A stretch of 64,000 nucleotides of DNA from Cacajao melanocephalus (GCA_963573385.1 CAUYLG010071387.1:124001-188000), one strand, 5' to 3'; shown: positions 1-13,265, counted from the stretch's first letter. Notes: generated by a model from the sequence alone, not told the origin. Numbers and translations are program-made.

Positions 1-633
<633 letters not shown>

Positions 634-640
634 TTCACTA

Positions 641-1794
641 GAACACTGTCCCCTTTTCTGTGTGGGAATGTCTTAGCAAACACTTAGGTCATCTCCTGCA
701 GCCGGTTCAAGCTTCATTCCCTTTCTGGAGCTTACTGTCCCAACATGGAAAATACCTTTCTTTACCTAGTTAAAGCTGGTCTGGCCTTGCAGGAGAGGTC
801 TCTGATTACTTAAAAGAAAAGCCTGTGTGTTTGTGGAAAGGAAAAGAAGAGGGAGATTGGATACAGTAAGGAGCTCACATTTCCATTAGGAGTAAACAAG
901 ATGTTCTTTAAAATAGTGAGAGCTCCTTGATCTTAAGAGCAATATAATCCTGAATTACAGAAGAGCAAGGTTAGAGCTAACATAGCAGAGAATAAAGGAG
1001 ATGATAAGAAAGGTAAAGGTGTCTGTTTGGTGCTACAGATGAATGAGAAAGGCCAAGAAGATGAAATCAGGAATGAAAAAGATCCAGGTTGAAAATGTTG
1101 CTTTCAACTGGAGTGATGAGATAACATTTCAGGAAACAACTTTGAACCAACCTCAGAAAGGCAGGCAAGATTTTAATCAGAGTAATAAGCTGGTGGGGAG
1201 GAAGTGAGGTCCAAGCCATGCTTTTCTAAATACTAAATGAGGGGTCTGATTCCAAGCCTCACAGTTTGGAAGGGAAGAGAAAACTCACAGACACTTCAGA
1301 AAAGGATTACATAAGCATGGAAATAACCTGAAGAAAAAACAAAAACAAAAAGAAGCCACCCATGGGTTTGCACACCTACACGCACCAACATACACACGGC
1401 TCTTATTTCTATGTTGTTTGCTCATTTTTCTAAACCTCAGGTAGGCAATTGAACTATCCATATTCATTAGTCAATAATACACTCTAATTATCAGTTCAAG
1501 TAAAGCCACTGCACCTATTGTGTTTTCAGGTCCCCTCACCAAGTTCATTTCCCTATATGCCTCTCCCCAAGCATATGGATTATGTCTTCATGCTTGCCTT
1601 CCATATGTTTAGATCTAAATATTTCCTTGAAAAATATAAATCTGATATTTCTTAACTTGAAAACTCTTCTGAGAAAATTAGTATACAATGTTAATTTTAT
1701 GATGGAGAAAGATAAATGAAATTATGTTGTTCTCTATAAACTGTATATTTATATTATTTAAAAATTAAAATACTAAAATTATATGTAGAAAGTG
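641..1794. other. Unassigned non-repeat sequence
   Basis: No recognisable repeat, splice-bounded exon or promoter was seen. The region is moderately AT-rich, and becomes strongly AT-rich after about 1600 as it approaches the L1M remnant. Confidence 0.5.
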
Positions 1795-2630
1795 TGTAGT
1801 TTTTAAAATTCATATAAATGGCGTGCTGTAATTCTTGTGCTGCTTTTCAGCTCTTTTTTTAAAATTAATTTCTATGTTCTTGGGAGCTATTCACACTAGA
1901 TTATATGAATATATCCTTGGGATTAAAACATATTCTGGGACATGCATAGTAAACATTTTATATACCAAGAATCATGTTTTCAGTTCTTTACTACAAAGTG
2001 TCTTGCTCTAGATCTAAGATTTTCTATGAAGTCTTTCTGAGCTCCCAGGTGCACATAATCAGTTTCGGCAAACTTTACTAGAATGGCTATGCCAGTTTAT
2101 GCTCTTACCAGTAGTGCATGGAAGCTGCCACAGTACCTTATGCCCTTAATGTTTTTGACTTTTACCATCTGGAAGTATGCAAAGGGATGTTTCAATGTTT
2201 TAATTACACTTCTTTGGTTACTAAAAGGTTGAGCATTGCCTCGTGTTTTTATGAGTCATTTGGATGTTTCTCTCTTTGAATTTCCTTTTCATATTCTGTT
2301 CAATGTTTCCACTGAAGATTTTACCTTTTTTGGCTAATTTAGTGTTGTCTTTTGCCTTTTCTAGATAATAATTTCTTCCCAATTTTATACTTTGCAAATG
2401 TCATCACTCAGTTGTCATCCTTGTGTTAATTTTCCTCTAGTAGCATTTGTTAATCTGGCTTAAATTTTATGTATATATAATTTGTGTGTGTGTATGTTTG
2501 TTTGTGTGTGTTTTAGATCTTTTTCATTTTGTCCATACAAAGACCCATTCTTCTACCTTTTTATTAATATTAGCTTCATAGTTTTATGTTTCACATTTAT
2601 AAAATTAATTTTATTTGCACAAATTGTCAT
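1795..2630 (-). mobile_element. L1M (old LINE-1) ORF2/3' fragment, inverted
   Basis: The plus strand reads as antisense of the end of an old L1. It runs from the 3' UTR-like 'attcatataaatgg', through 'accatctggaagtatgcaaa' and 'cttctttggttactaaaagg', to a T-rich ORF2 stretch near 2550. This order matches the reverse complement of the L1 ORF2 C-terminal region. It is heavily diverged with no open frame. L1MB to L1ME are all possible. Confidence 0.7.
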
Positions 2631-5600
2631 TAATTAACTAATAATTTCATCAACTTCAGAAAAAGAAACATCCTTAAAGAGATCTCTGTGCAAAGCCACA
2701 GAAATTGAATGGAATTTGAAACAATAAAAAAGCATGGTATTCTTCTGGAATCGTTTTTGAAATGGATCCATGCATTTATTTTTACTTTCAAAAATAGAGT
2801 CATTCACAATGTATGAGGTTGGTAGGTTAGCTTAGAGGAGCCTAAAGAAGGGAGAGCTCAAACTCATTAATAAAGTAATAAAAGTAAACTATTAAGTAAA
2901 ACAATCACTTTTCCAAAGCAGATCAAAATCAAAGATGGATCAAAGAAGTGTGATTCTTTTGTCAAAAACTATAGCAAAGAAAGCAATATTCTAACAACCA
3001 AAGAAATTCTGCCATTATTGGTTGATGATATTTTTTTAAAGAGTGAAGGTAGATAACACTATTAGAAGAATGTGATCCCCAAATTATGCTGCCATTTAGA
3101 GCACATTATCTCTGAGTATAACTTTAAAATGCAACCTCATCCATAGCAAAGGACAATCCAAAGGCTGAGAAAGGACAGTTTTACCCCTGAGCAGGTGCTC
3201 AAGTGCTCCCGCCATGACTGTGCCAATGCCATGTGACCTTCCCAAGACAGAGGAGCTCAGGTGGAACACCCTCCTCCATGACATCAGCACACCTGGAACA
3301 AGCTCCTCTTTACCTGATCAACTCACTGGCGGGTAGAATGAAGTTTTGGTGTGAGTCCAATGAATTTTACTTTTTAACCACAAAGCCTGGCTTCCTTAGC
3401 TGTGGCCTTGGTGTTTGAATATGCTTTTTCTGTAATAGCTGAATGGCTGTTATTGTCAGTATGTCCCAGTGAGAATGGTCAGAAGCCAAGAGATCATTGA
3501 ACCTTGAAATATATGTTCTTCAAATAAACGTGAAAGTATATATGTGTGATTTACTCAACTCATTTTTAATTTCTTCCAATTGATCAAAGAGCAAAATTGT
3601 ATATGTCTCTGTGAAGTACTTCGATTGTGTCAGATGCTAAGTGCACGCCAATGTACCTGACGAACACAGCCCTTGTCCACAGTAAGAACAGATACCTGAT
3701 ACAATGATATTTACTAAAAATAAGTTTTTAGACAAGTGAACAAAATGCTGAGAAAGAGAAATACAAATTGTTCTTAGGCCCATCATGTAGACCCTAAGAT
3801 GGTCACAGTCACAGGTGGAATGTATCAGAAATCTATTCCTGGGCATTCAAACAGACAGCTAGAGAAGAGGCAGAGTTAGTTATGAGAAGATGAGAAAGAA
3901 GAGTATTTCTGGCATCAAAAACAGCAGTCGTGAAGCTCCAGAGGTCAAAGAAAATGAAATACTGCCACGAAGCTTAACAGATGCTGGACTGCCTGTCCCA
4001 AAAGAAAAATCTGATTCTTTCACCATTTTAATCCAAGATTACTCCATCATAGGAAGATTTGAATTGACTTTATCCATCCCTCAAGGGTTCAAGTTTTAAC
4101 ATCCAAAACTTTATGTTCAGATCAAATTCATTATTTTTAAACTCTAAAATAGCCTTTCTTATTATTCCTTTTTAAATTCATTTTATAATTTCCCTAACAG
4201 AGCCCAATTCTCCTATCTTAGCATAACTCCAGATCAACCACCTAGGATTATTTGATGGAGTTATCTGCATGAAGTAATTACTTTTTTTTTCTTGCAATCA
4301 TTTCGTATTCCAAGATAAGTCTTTAGACTTTAAGGCACATACTATCTGTTCAGTTTGCAAATTTTCTCAGAAGTTAAAAGAGAAGAGTCAGCAATTTACT
4401 TTACTGACTAAAAAAGAAACTTTAAAAAACCATTTCACCTCTGCATCTTTTGGCACTTAGAAAATCTTGATTAATTCTTTAAGATGTCAAAAATTGTAGT
4501 TAACTGTATGTCTTTTGTTGAAGATTAGAAACCATTGTTCAGGGCATTTGAATAATAGTTTTATGATAATGTTCAATTGTGATGAAGACAAGTCACATTG
4601 AATCATTTACTCATGAGCTGAAACCCGGGAAACTGTCCTGCATGTCAAAATAATAGAAAAGTGATGTCTGAAATGATATTGAAGATAAGCCGTTTTATTT
4701 CAAATCCCTCTGATAACAAGAATGAGAGATTGGAATACAATAATTTAGGATATATTTTCTTTTTCATCAGTAATTCATAAGTGTTTACTACATTGACATT
4801 TGAAATTGGACTTACAGGTGTGTTTTCTTTCACACAACAGATACCTTCCTAAAAAGACAGATAGAAGTTACTGAAGAGGAACTCACATTTTATATGTGCT
4901 GAGGAAACTTCTAATTAAATCTTATGAACTCTCCTTGAGAAATACAACAATATTTCTTCTATGCAAATGATTTGTATTAATTGGCTTGGTTCATGAATTA
5001 ATATGTTTATATATTGGGTTTTGTTTAATATGTGCTCAACCAGTGTAGAACATAAATCTGATACAACTGTTTTATGTTTTGAAATGTTGCTTAGACTAAG
5101 AAAAATATGCTTTTGCTAAAAAGGGAGAATTGATAGGAGAGAAGGAAAAGAGAGTTAGAATGAAGGAGGGGGAAAGGAAAAAAAGAGAGAAAAATGATTT
5201 CTAATATTCTGTTTGTGTGCTGAGCTTTAAAGCAGCCGTAGAGCACAGGTTTGAGGTCTGAGAACACCCTTGTCTGTAATCCCTTAGCATTCATTTTTTA
5301 AAATTTTTCTTTCAGATGTTGGCACCTTCATGAAGGTGCATGCTTGTTCTTAAAAGCCTGATAAACATTTTCAATACCCATCCTCTGGCTCAAACCATCT
5401 GTACCAGTCCAAGAGGTGGCATATACTGAGTAGGAAAAAAAATGTTTGTGAACTTTAAACTGAGTTGAAGCTACTTAAAGTTCAAGCCTTATGATCAAGA
5501 AAAAAAAAGCCAAAATGAAAAGAAATGAGCTCCCATTCAAAGACTCCAAAATCTGCCTTGATGGCCACAGATTATACTGTTTCCCTGCCTTTTTTTGCAC

Positions 5601-5805
5601 CCATTTTCTTGAGAAAGACCAATTCCTCACTGATAACATTGCACTGATCCTCTGTAATCACCACTTTTAATTATGGGCCTGTTATTTTCTAGTCCTATCA
5701 TTCAATTCTCATGTTTTTAAGTAATCATCTTGTAGTCCAAAGTAGATGATTACAGTGTCTTTAATGGGGAGATTCAAATATTCTCACAATTTTCAGGGCT
5801 GAAAT
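2631..5805. other. Mostly unassigned sequence
   Basis: No repeat family could be named. Two things stand out. At 3060-3540 there is a block richer in G and C than its surroundings, ending in AAATAAA (about 3521-3527). At 3890-4099 there is a 69-codon ATG frame with protein-like composition but no clear splice sites around it. The rest is AT-rich with short homopolymers. Confidence 0.4.
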
Positions 5806-6020
5806 TATGCATTAAGAACATCATTGTGTTTTAAACAAGGCACTAGTTCATTTAATGCTCACAAACCCTGAAAATGGGTATTATTCTTCTTTCCATTTTC
5901 AGAGAAAGCAACTAAGATGTTGAGGATTTAAATTATATAACTTGTCCATGCTTTTACAAGTCTGAGGCAAAGCATATTTGAAATGCATGTTCCGAAGCTC
6001 TTCATCTTTCCATGCTGAAA
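5806..6020 (-). mobile_element. MIR SINE, inverted
   Basis: The plus strand carries antisense MIR landmarks in order: 'tcatttaatgctcacaaa', 'gggtattattcttc', 'ccattttcagagaaagcaac', then a decayed 'aacttgtccatg'. MIR is an ancient tRNA-derived mammalian SINE, and divergence here is typical of it. Boundaries are approximate. Confidence 0.75.
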
Positions 6021-6239
6021 ACATGATGGAAAAATAAGAGTCAATATTTGAGTAAATGGATGTTTGAATAAAACAGCTAACTACTCAACAACTATCAAAA
6101 GAAAGAATTCAAAACTTCTATGTAATTTCAGGAAGAAAAAATATTTGTTTAGCTAGAAAATAGTGATTTCCCCTCACATACTCATTCTTCAAGTCTTTCC
6201 AACCCAAATGGTCCATGGAAAGAATTTATAAGTTTCTAC

Positions 6240-6455
6240 TTTACATACTAACCTTTTTCTCTTATTCATGTCTTTCTTCCCTCAACCAACAGCTCTACCT
6301 GAAGCTGTCCAAATTCCCCCCCTCTTCGGTATGTATTTTCACAATGTAGCTCCCCTCTAAACTACACAGTCTTTGTCCACTCTCTATATTAGATGTCTGT
6401 ACAGTGCTTTCCATTTAGAAGGGTCTCAGTGAATACATGTCAAACAAACAAGTAG
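6240..6455 (+). mobile_element. Possible L2/MIR 3' fragment
   Basis: The end 'gtacagtgctttccattt' followed by 'ctcagtgaatacatgt' resembles the L2/MIR 3' terminus (acagtgcctggcacat, then ctcaataaatatttgt). The upstream C/T-rich stretch fits an L2 3' region. The similarity is weak. Confidence 0.35.
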
Positions 6456-8329
6456 GCAAACAGATAACATATTGTTCAGTCTTTCAATAGTATCATATTT
6501 CTTAAGAGTAGCATACACTCAAAGACACGGCAAGTCTCACAGATATGAAGTCCTGTGCTTTGTGTGTTCTTTTTCATTTCCCTCTCTGCACCTACCTCAG
6601 AACTAGGTAATTTTAAGACATGTAAGTGCTGGTTATTTTATATGCAAGCTCAAAAGATGTTGGTGGATAGATTCCATATTCTGCAATCTGAAGAAATGCA
6701 ATCACGAGGTCATTAGCACAGCGGTTAGTTACCATAATCTCCTTTCTGACCCTTTTCCCTTCTTTCTTATATGTCCCAAAGGTATCTTCATGCTTCAGAA
6801 CTTCTTGTCATACCAAAGGTTGTTCTTGGGAAAGACCAATAGTACTATCATGAATGGAGCCATTTGAGTCATAGGTTCCAGCCTATGGTCTGTATCAAAG
6901 CAAAGGTATCTCTTCTCTCTTCTAAAGTAGAGGGTTTTTAGAATCTATTAGCAAATAAAAGAATATTCTGGGCAGTTGAATGCCTCTTTCCTGTAGTCCT
7001 AAAACAGAATAGCTAACTCTCATATACAAGCTCACCTATCTTAACTGGAGTCTTAAGAGGTGGGCTCCAATATCTACTGTTTTCCAAGCAAGAAATGATC
7101 TCTGATCTGTAATCACATGCACCATTTACACTGTGCATGTCATGGGTCACTGGCTATCTTCACCCACAATTATTTTTGATTGAATTAACTGAAACAAAAT
7201 GTCACCTACAGTTGGTCTAAATTAACCAAGAAAATGTGGATATACCCTGGTGACAGTGTTTTTCATTTGTTTGTTTTGTTTTCCTCAATGAAGCCAAAAC
7301 CTGTTCGGAGTATCTGACAGCAAGAGCGTACAAGCCTTAAGACTCAACAGTGAAACCAAGACACAAAGTCTGCAAACCCTTATCTCGAATGGGCTTTGAA
7401 AGGCTTAATTAACTCCTTCAGGAGTAGTTCTTTGTAATACTCAAATTGCATATATTCTCAAAGGTCAAAGATTATGAAGATGGAAAGGAATGATTACTTA
7501 CTATACATGCCTCAATTGGATCAGAAGAATACTTTTAATACTTTAAATCTTAGTGATTGTTGTATTATTAAAAATCCTGAAATTAACTGATTACCCTTAG
7601 AAGGTTCAATTCAAGGAATACATTGTAAATGGTCTTTTTTTTTTTTTTTTAGTATAGTGGTGGATATATTGGCAGGGCAAGAAGGGGTGGTGAGGGACTT
7701 CTTTTCTCCTCTCTCACCTTGTTTCTGTAGATCAGAAACAATTAACAACACAAATAACACCTGAGCAGAGATTTCAACTCTGGTCTTTCTTACTACAAAA
7801 ACGAATTCACAAACGAATTCATGTTTGCCGAAGAACCTGTGTTGTTAAGAGTATTTTGAATGTTTCCACTGACATCACTGAGCTTCCTGGTCAAGTTGAA
7901 TAACTGTTCTAAAAAGGATTTAAATTTGTTATTTACTGAGATCTTTTTTGTGATTCATTCATTTTATACAAGAAAATAAATATTATTCAAGAAAACCAAA
8001 TATCTACTCCTGCCAATCTCTGAGTGAAAAACACAAATGGTAGGGAAGATTCAATCTTTTTTAAAAGTCCCCTAGTTTCTTACAAGACCAAGACCCCAAA
8101 GCTCTAACTCATCACAGAATCCATTATCAGGTAGTTCTCTGATTAGTAGATCTCCTCGATTAGATCTTGTGATTTATTACTTATTTTGAAATACAATTAA
8201 TGTGCAGTTTATGAAATCTTTAATAGAGGTTACATGATTCAAACCAAGCTTTTCTTTTTAACAGGGCTAGAATATTTTCAATAATCCAAAAATACTGTCT
8301 TTTTAAATAAAAAAACTACATATCAGTCT
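6456..8329. other. Unassigned sequence
   Basis: No repeat or gene was recognised. It contains a 16-base T run at 7636-7651 without any Alu attached. A hormone-receptor-like half-site pair (aaggtcaaag) lies near 7461, but such short matches are common by chance. Confidence 0.4.
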
Positions 8330-8515
8330 TAGTTTAAATTCACAACAGCTCTTTGATGAAGACAGAGAAGGTTCTGATATTTGTGGTTATAGTGGAGAAA
8401 GCACAACATCTAACAGGCTTATGACATGCCCAGGGCGACCCACAAGCAGAGACTGAATCTCAGTCTTTCCCGTCCTAGTCTGGGGTTCATTACTCTTCCA
8501 TACTCTCTGCAAAGG
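8330..8515 (-). mobile_element. MIR SINE, inverted
   Basis: Antisense MIR landmarks on the plus strand: 'cacaacagctctttgatg', then 'gacatgcccagggcgaccca', then 'caagcagagactgaatctc'. They correspond to the MIR core and the 5' half in reverse. It is an old, decayed copy with no flanking duplication visible. Confidence 0.7.
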
Positions 8516-8859
8516 GTATGCCCAGATGTTGAATCCAGCAAAGATGCATCTCATTGACCATTAGAATCCAGCACTATCACTATCACCATTATTCTGCCTT
8601 GAAAAGTTTGCTGCTCTGACCAGTCTTCTGACAGGTGAAATTCTCCTTATAGTTTCAAGCAAAATACATACAAAATGCATTGAAAAGGCTATCAATGGTG
8701 TTCATAAAAGTGTTTTCCCTCAAATGAACTTTAGAGCCTGGTTCACCAACAAACTGCCCACATTGGGAATGCATTCTAATAAAAGCACATGCATTATGGT
8801 CGTAAGAACACTTGAAACAGCATTTGCATCTGCTACAAGACTTGCAATGTAATGGATTT

Positions 8860-9188
8860 CTAACTAATTAGCATGATTTCCCAGACCGAATTATCCCACA
8901 TGTAGGAGTAGCTGGATATAAAAATAAATTTGATTATAATGTGCATAAATTGCTCATTTCTTACGGAATTATGGCTTTTTCTTAAGTGAATGCCCAACTT
9001 CCCCAAATTGTCAATGAAAATGTGTTTCCAAATGGCTGCTCTTTTTGGGTCTGTGCTGCTTTCCGGGAGTCTGGGTACTTGTGGCAGCTGCTTTGTTGGA
9101 ACATGACATGCACAGCACATCAGGCAATGAGTGTGACCTACATTCAGAATGTTTATGAGTTCTGCAGAAATTGGGTAATTTCACTCAC
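8860..9188 (-). promoter_or_regulatory. Candidate intronic regulatory flank with TGCATG
   Basis: Read on the minus strand, this is the sequence immediately 3' of the exon-like block at 9189-9252. It contains no recognisable repeat. It has one exact TGCATG (plus-strand catgca at 9107-9112), about 80 nt downstream of the proposed 5' splice site. That position is where RBFOX proteins typically promote inclusion of neural or muscle alternative exons (established for the family). Its role here is inference. Confidence 0.35.
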
Positions 9189-9252
9189 CGTTTTGTTCTT
9201 CTGCTGAGGTGAGGGGTCTTGAGCACCATTTTGGGCAATAAGTCCCTGGATG
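9189..9252 (-). CDS. Candidate 64-nt internal exon, gene unidentified
   Basis: On the minus strand a pyrimidine tract (tgctttctttttag) ends in a 3' splice site. It is followed by 64 nt and then a 5' splice site reading CG|gtgagt, a perfect GTRAGT. The block is open in all three frames. The frame that leaves a complete last codon reads as a hydrophilic peptide with the core GLIAQNG, followed by DPSPQQKNKT. The length of 64 is not a multiple of three, so inclusion would shift frame or require unequal intron phases. No other exon of the same gene was found in the window, and I do not recognise the protein. Alternatives are a cryptic or non-coding-transcript exon, or chance pairing of splice-like motifs. 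Absence of repeats nearby and the downstream TGCATG favour a real, possibly alternative, exon. Confidence 0.4.
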
Positions 9253-9962
9253 CTAAAAAGAAAGCACAGTACTTACAAAAGAACAAGATTAAAAGGTATA
9301 TATTCACTATAGTGTATTTCTCCCGGTTCTATGCCAGGTTTTGTTAAAATGGTACAAAATCAATGACAAACGTGCTCCTCTACTCCTTGGAGCTGCCATA
9401 ATGACTCATGCACAAGACAATTATAGAACAAAATATAGAACAAAATAAGACAGAATAGAACCAAATGCCAAATGACAGACGAACAGTAGTATATGCTGTA
9501 ACTCAGAAAAATTATTTGCTATAATTGCAAATGTATAGCATTTAATCTGGGAAATAAACTAGGTAAGATTTGGATGGCTGGAGTGTAGAAGAGGACATTC
9601 CACATCTATAACCTAGTAGGAAGGTAAGAAAAGCAAAGTGCAAATTTCTTTCAAGTGCACTTCTTTCAGGTGCAAATTTATCCATTCATTATCAAGTTGC
9701 TATTACATGAGAATTATGATAATTCTGTTTGTGTGATGTGACATTATGTTTCATACCCCATATGCAGTTTATTAATAGGTGTTATACACACAAAGTGTTT
9801 CTTTGTCAAATACAATTGGGAAGCAATGGGTAAACAAAATTCAACATGAATATTTCAAAACTTCACAGTATTTAGTGTTTTCCATTTTTTTAAATGAGAA
9901 AGAACTTTGTTTAAAATTTCAAATTTAATAAATATTCCAAAAAAATTAAAAAATCGTACACT
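9253..9962. other. Unassigned sequence
   Basis: AT-rich, with no repeat family recognised. On the minus strand its first 30 bases supply the pyrimidine tract of the candidate exon. Confidence 0.4.
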
Positions 9963-10264
9963 ACTAGGCATGGTGGCTTAATCCTTTAATCCGAACATTT
10001 TGGGAGTCCAAAGCAGGAAGATCATTTGAGTCTAAGAATCTGAGACCAGCCTAGGCAACAGTGAGACCTCACCTCTACAAAAAAATGGAAAAATTAGCCA
10101 GGCATGGTGGTGCATTCCTGTAATCCCAGCTACATGGGAATCTGAGGTGGGAGGATCACTTGAATATGGGAGGTTGAGGCTGCAGTGAGCCATGATCCTG
10201 CCACCATACTCCAGCCTGTGCAACAGAACAAGACCCTATTTCAAAATAAATAAATAAATAAAAG
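9963..10264 (+). mobile_element. AluJ-type SINE
   Basis: Full-length dimeric Alu with a diverged head (taggcatggtggctta), a CACTTGA-type right arm, and a tail that has become an (AAAT)n run. The 'gagtctaagaatctgagacc' variant and CpG decay point to the old AluJ group. No convincing target-site duplication was found. Confidence 0.9.
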
Positions 10265-10409
10265 CACAGATTTCACTTAAGCAAAATAACCTATGTATGA
10301 CAAGAGGGTAGAGAAAGTTTGTGCTGTTAACAAAAATTTGATGTCCCCTCCCATTTATTCAAATTAAAATAATGTAACACCAACACGTAGTGACACCTAC
10401 TTACCTACT

Positions 10410-10605
10410 TTCCTACTCTGCACCAGGCACTGTGGTATGTGCTTACCTTTCATTTTGTACAGCTATCACCACAACATTCTAGATTACCTATTGCTATTCC
10501 TATTCATAGATGAGAACACTAATGCTCAGAGATATAGTAAGAATTTTGCAAAGGGTTGCACAGTTTGTATTTGGAAATTTGGTAAATCATGTTTTGTATC
10601 ATTCT
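10410..10605 (-). mobile_element. MIR SINE, inverted
   Basis: Plus-strand landmarks 'caccaggcactgtggtatgt', 'cctattcatagatgagaaca', 'ctaatgctcagagatatagt' and 'gcaaagggttgcacag' are the antisense MIR 3' end, core and middle in order. An ATG frame crossing it (10437-10694) is a by-product. Confidence 0.75.
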
Positions 10606-11199
10606 TTCATTGTTTTGTGTATAAATCATACGGAATGAATATTCTAGGAGTAAGAATGAATATGGTCAAGAAGTTTAATACAAGTGATAGTTGAACACCA
10701 GTCATAGACAAGTTCAATTAATGTTTATAGATAAAGAAGGTAAGGCACTGCTTTTGTCCAATAGCAGATGTGCAAGGACTAAGGAAAGTTGCTTCTCATT
10801 CACCCTTTTTCAGGAGGTTATGTAAGGATGTGATTCAGAAAATAAAGAATTGCTCAAAAAAGAGAAAAACTCTGGATCCAAGAATAAGTAGACCCAGCAA
10901 GGCCAAACACTGAAAAGAGTTCTTGTATTTATTATTACTACTCAGATTCTAAATCTCACTTTGGAATTCTAGCCCCAGATTTGAAGTTGGTAGATAATAT
11001 ATTCTGCTCTTCTCTCTTCACTGGCTCCAATCTCTTCTTCCCCAAACTATAAATATTTGGTATTTTGTTGGTAGTTATAGAATGAAGTCACCTTTTCTTA
11101 CTCATCTCATAAGATATTGGTTCTCATAAATCCCAACTATTAGAAGTCCCAGTTAAAACTTGAGATTGGAGCATAATGTAGGTTCTATAAAAACCTAGG
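10606..11199. other. Unassigned sequence
   Basis: No repeat or gene feature was recognised. Confidence 0.4.
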
Positions 11200-12735
11200 G
11201 ACCCTATTTAAAACATAGTAGTGCTAAAGTAGTGCTCTATGTGACAGAATGGAACACAGTTAATCAAATGCTCTTTGTTATCAGAATACCAGTAGCTCTT
11301 ATTCCAGATCAGCTCTGGCAAGCATGAATGAATAGCCGGTCCTTTGGTGGGCCTCAACAACAAAACCTAAAGGGAAATTTGCCTTCAGCCTGGAATGGGC
11401 AGTCACAATTGCTGTGTCATTAGCGGTGACCAGCAGGAAGTTCAATTGTGTTTTTCACATGGTCTGAAGAAGCTGATTTGCCCTCATTCAACAAACACAA
11501 TAGGGAGTGTTGGATGTAAAAAATCAACTGATTCCCAAATCCCATTTTAATTATTTGTTGTAGGCCCCAGTGGCCAATTTCATGAGAGAGTTTGTTCCAT
11601 TTGGGTGAGAATGCTTATTCAGAATACCATGGAGACTTATTTCCAGAGATGGCAAAAAAATGTGTGTTCCTGAAATGAAACCTTTCCATTATTTGCAGAA
11701 AATATGAAGGCACTGCTTCTATTAACTTTCCAGCTATCACTGATTTCATTTAAACCAAAATATTAGATTTAGTATATTCACAATACTGTAATCACAGCAT
11801 AGTTATCGCTTTGAATTTCTGGTATTTCTACCTACTTCATTTTAGTACTTAATTTGTTTCTTTTTTTTAACATGTTACACCTCAGTATTTTAATTATACT
11901 CAGCTGAATGTATCTGAATGCTCTCAGCATGCTTCATTATTTATATTAGTGGAAAAGCACATAAAATCAAATTGCATGCTGACATTCTATAATTTGTACT
12001 CGCATATCTCTAAAATAGATTTCTATAGATACAGCAACTATTCACAGTGGCTGAAGATATGCTGTGATTTTAAATTTTAACTGAATTTTAATGTACTCCA
12101 AAAATAAAATTTATGAGTTTTCACTAGAAAATGTCTTATCTGATTATTCATATTCTACAGTTATTAACTGCTCCTATTCTGCATTTGATTGAATTGTAAA
12201 AAGGTGAATTTCTTCTCTTCTTACCCCAGGCATTAAGCTGTAATTTCTGCACATTTTCAGTTTTCCACATCTAAATTGGAAATTATGTTAGATCTACTGA
12301 AATATCAAGTATAAATAAAATATAAACCTTTTTTTTTAAAAAAAAAGAAATGGACATTACCATTTAATTTAGTCAGGAGCTCTCTGCCCATGTCGCCTTT
12401 CTCACCATAATTTTTTTTCTGGGTTATGTAGACACTCTTTATCAAAAAGTTGATTTAAACTCTTTCCCTTTTCATTTGGAATTAAGAGGCAGATGCCTCA
12501 GAAAGTATTATGAAAGCCTATGCTTTTATTTTTAGTACCTCTTCAGAAGACTCAGCTACGTTCTTCGGTTTGGCAAAATCATCTCTCCGTCAGCTTATCT
12601 CAGACTAGGATTCCCCAAATAGCTGCTTTGGTTTGGTCTTTAGGCGTCTTCTCAACATTTAAAAGGCAGATAAATAGTAGAGAACATTGCCAACATGTGT
12701 TTCTTCTTTGAATGATCAGAGATACAGATGATATT
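11200..12735. other. Repeat-poor block, candidate conserved non-coding sequence
   Basis: About 1.5 kb in which no Alu, L1, L2, MIR, LTR or long simple repeat was seen. It holds several homeodomain-type TAAT cores, an aattgcatgctgac segment near 11971, and short G/C-balanced phrases unlike the surrounding decayed repeats. This composition is typical of distal developmental enhancers, but conservation cannot be seen from one genome. Confidence 0.3.
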
Positions 12736-12989
12736 AGTAAAAATTTTCTCCCTAATTAGCGTTTTCTCCACTGTGCCACACGTGATTGTGAGAGAAAGAA
12801 GAGAAATGGTCTGTGGAGCTGAGGGTAGAAGAGAGGATAGGGCAAACCTTTAAAGAAGGAGCAAGCCAATGGGAGGCAGAATGAGAAATACAAGGGCTTT
12901 TCAGGTGGAGCGATTTCCCGAAGGAAGAGGAAAGCATATCGTGAATTTTAAAAAACAACGCATATGTAAGAAAAGTATTATAATAGGGC

Positions 12990-13265
12990 TTGTGATTGGT
13001 TAAATCACAAAGCAAGTATGCATGAGTGATGAGAAATAAGATCTAGCACCTGAGAATAGAGGGTCTTTACACAGGTGAAGATCCTGGCTGCATCTACTTA
13101 ATTTGACAGGCAATGGGGAGCTCTTGAGTATTGTGTGCAGAAGGCTGGAGGTTATCGTTTGTATTCCAGGAAAATGAATCTGGCAGTGTGTATGGGATAT
13201 TAGGTATATTACTGGAGGTTGAGTAAATAATTTGGAGGCTACTAGAGCAACCAAGGAAATAGCTG
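12990..13265 (-). mobile_element. L2 LINE fragment, inverted
   Basis: The plus strand reads 'gacaggcaatggggagctct', then 'aatgaatctggcagtgtgt', then 'ggaggctactagagcaacca'. This is the order of antisense L2 upstream of its 3' end. The purine-rich sequence from about 12780 may belong to the same copy. Short antisense frames here carry no meaning. Confidence 0.55.

Noticed and set aside
3890..4099. 69-codon ATG frame with protein-like composition
   Set aside because: No family resemblance, no pyrimidine tract or donor, and length within chance expectation for this much DNA.
7636..7651. T16 run that could mark an inverted Alu or L1 tail
   Set aside because: No SINE or LINE body and no direct repeat adjoins it.
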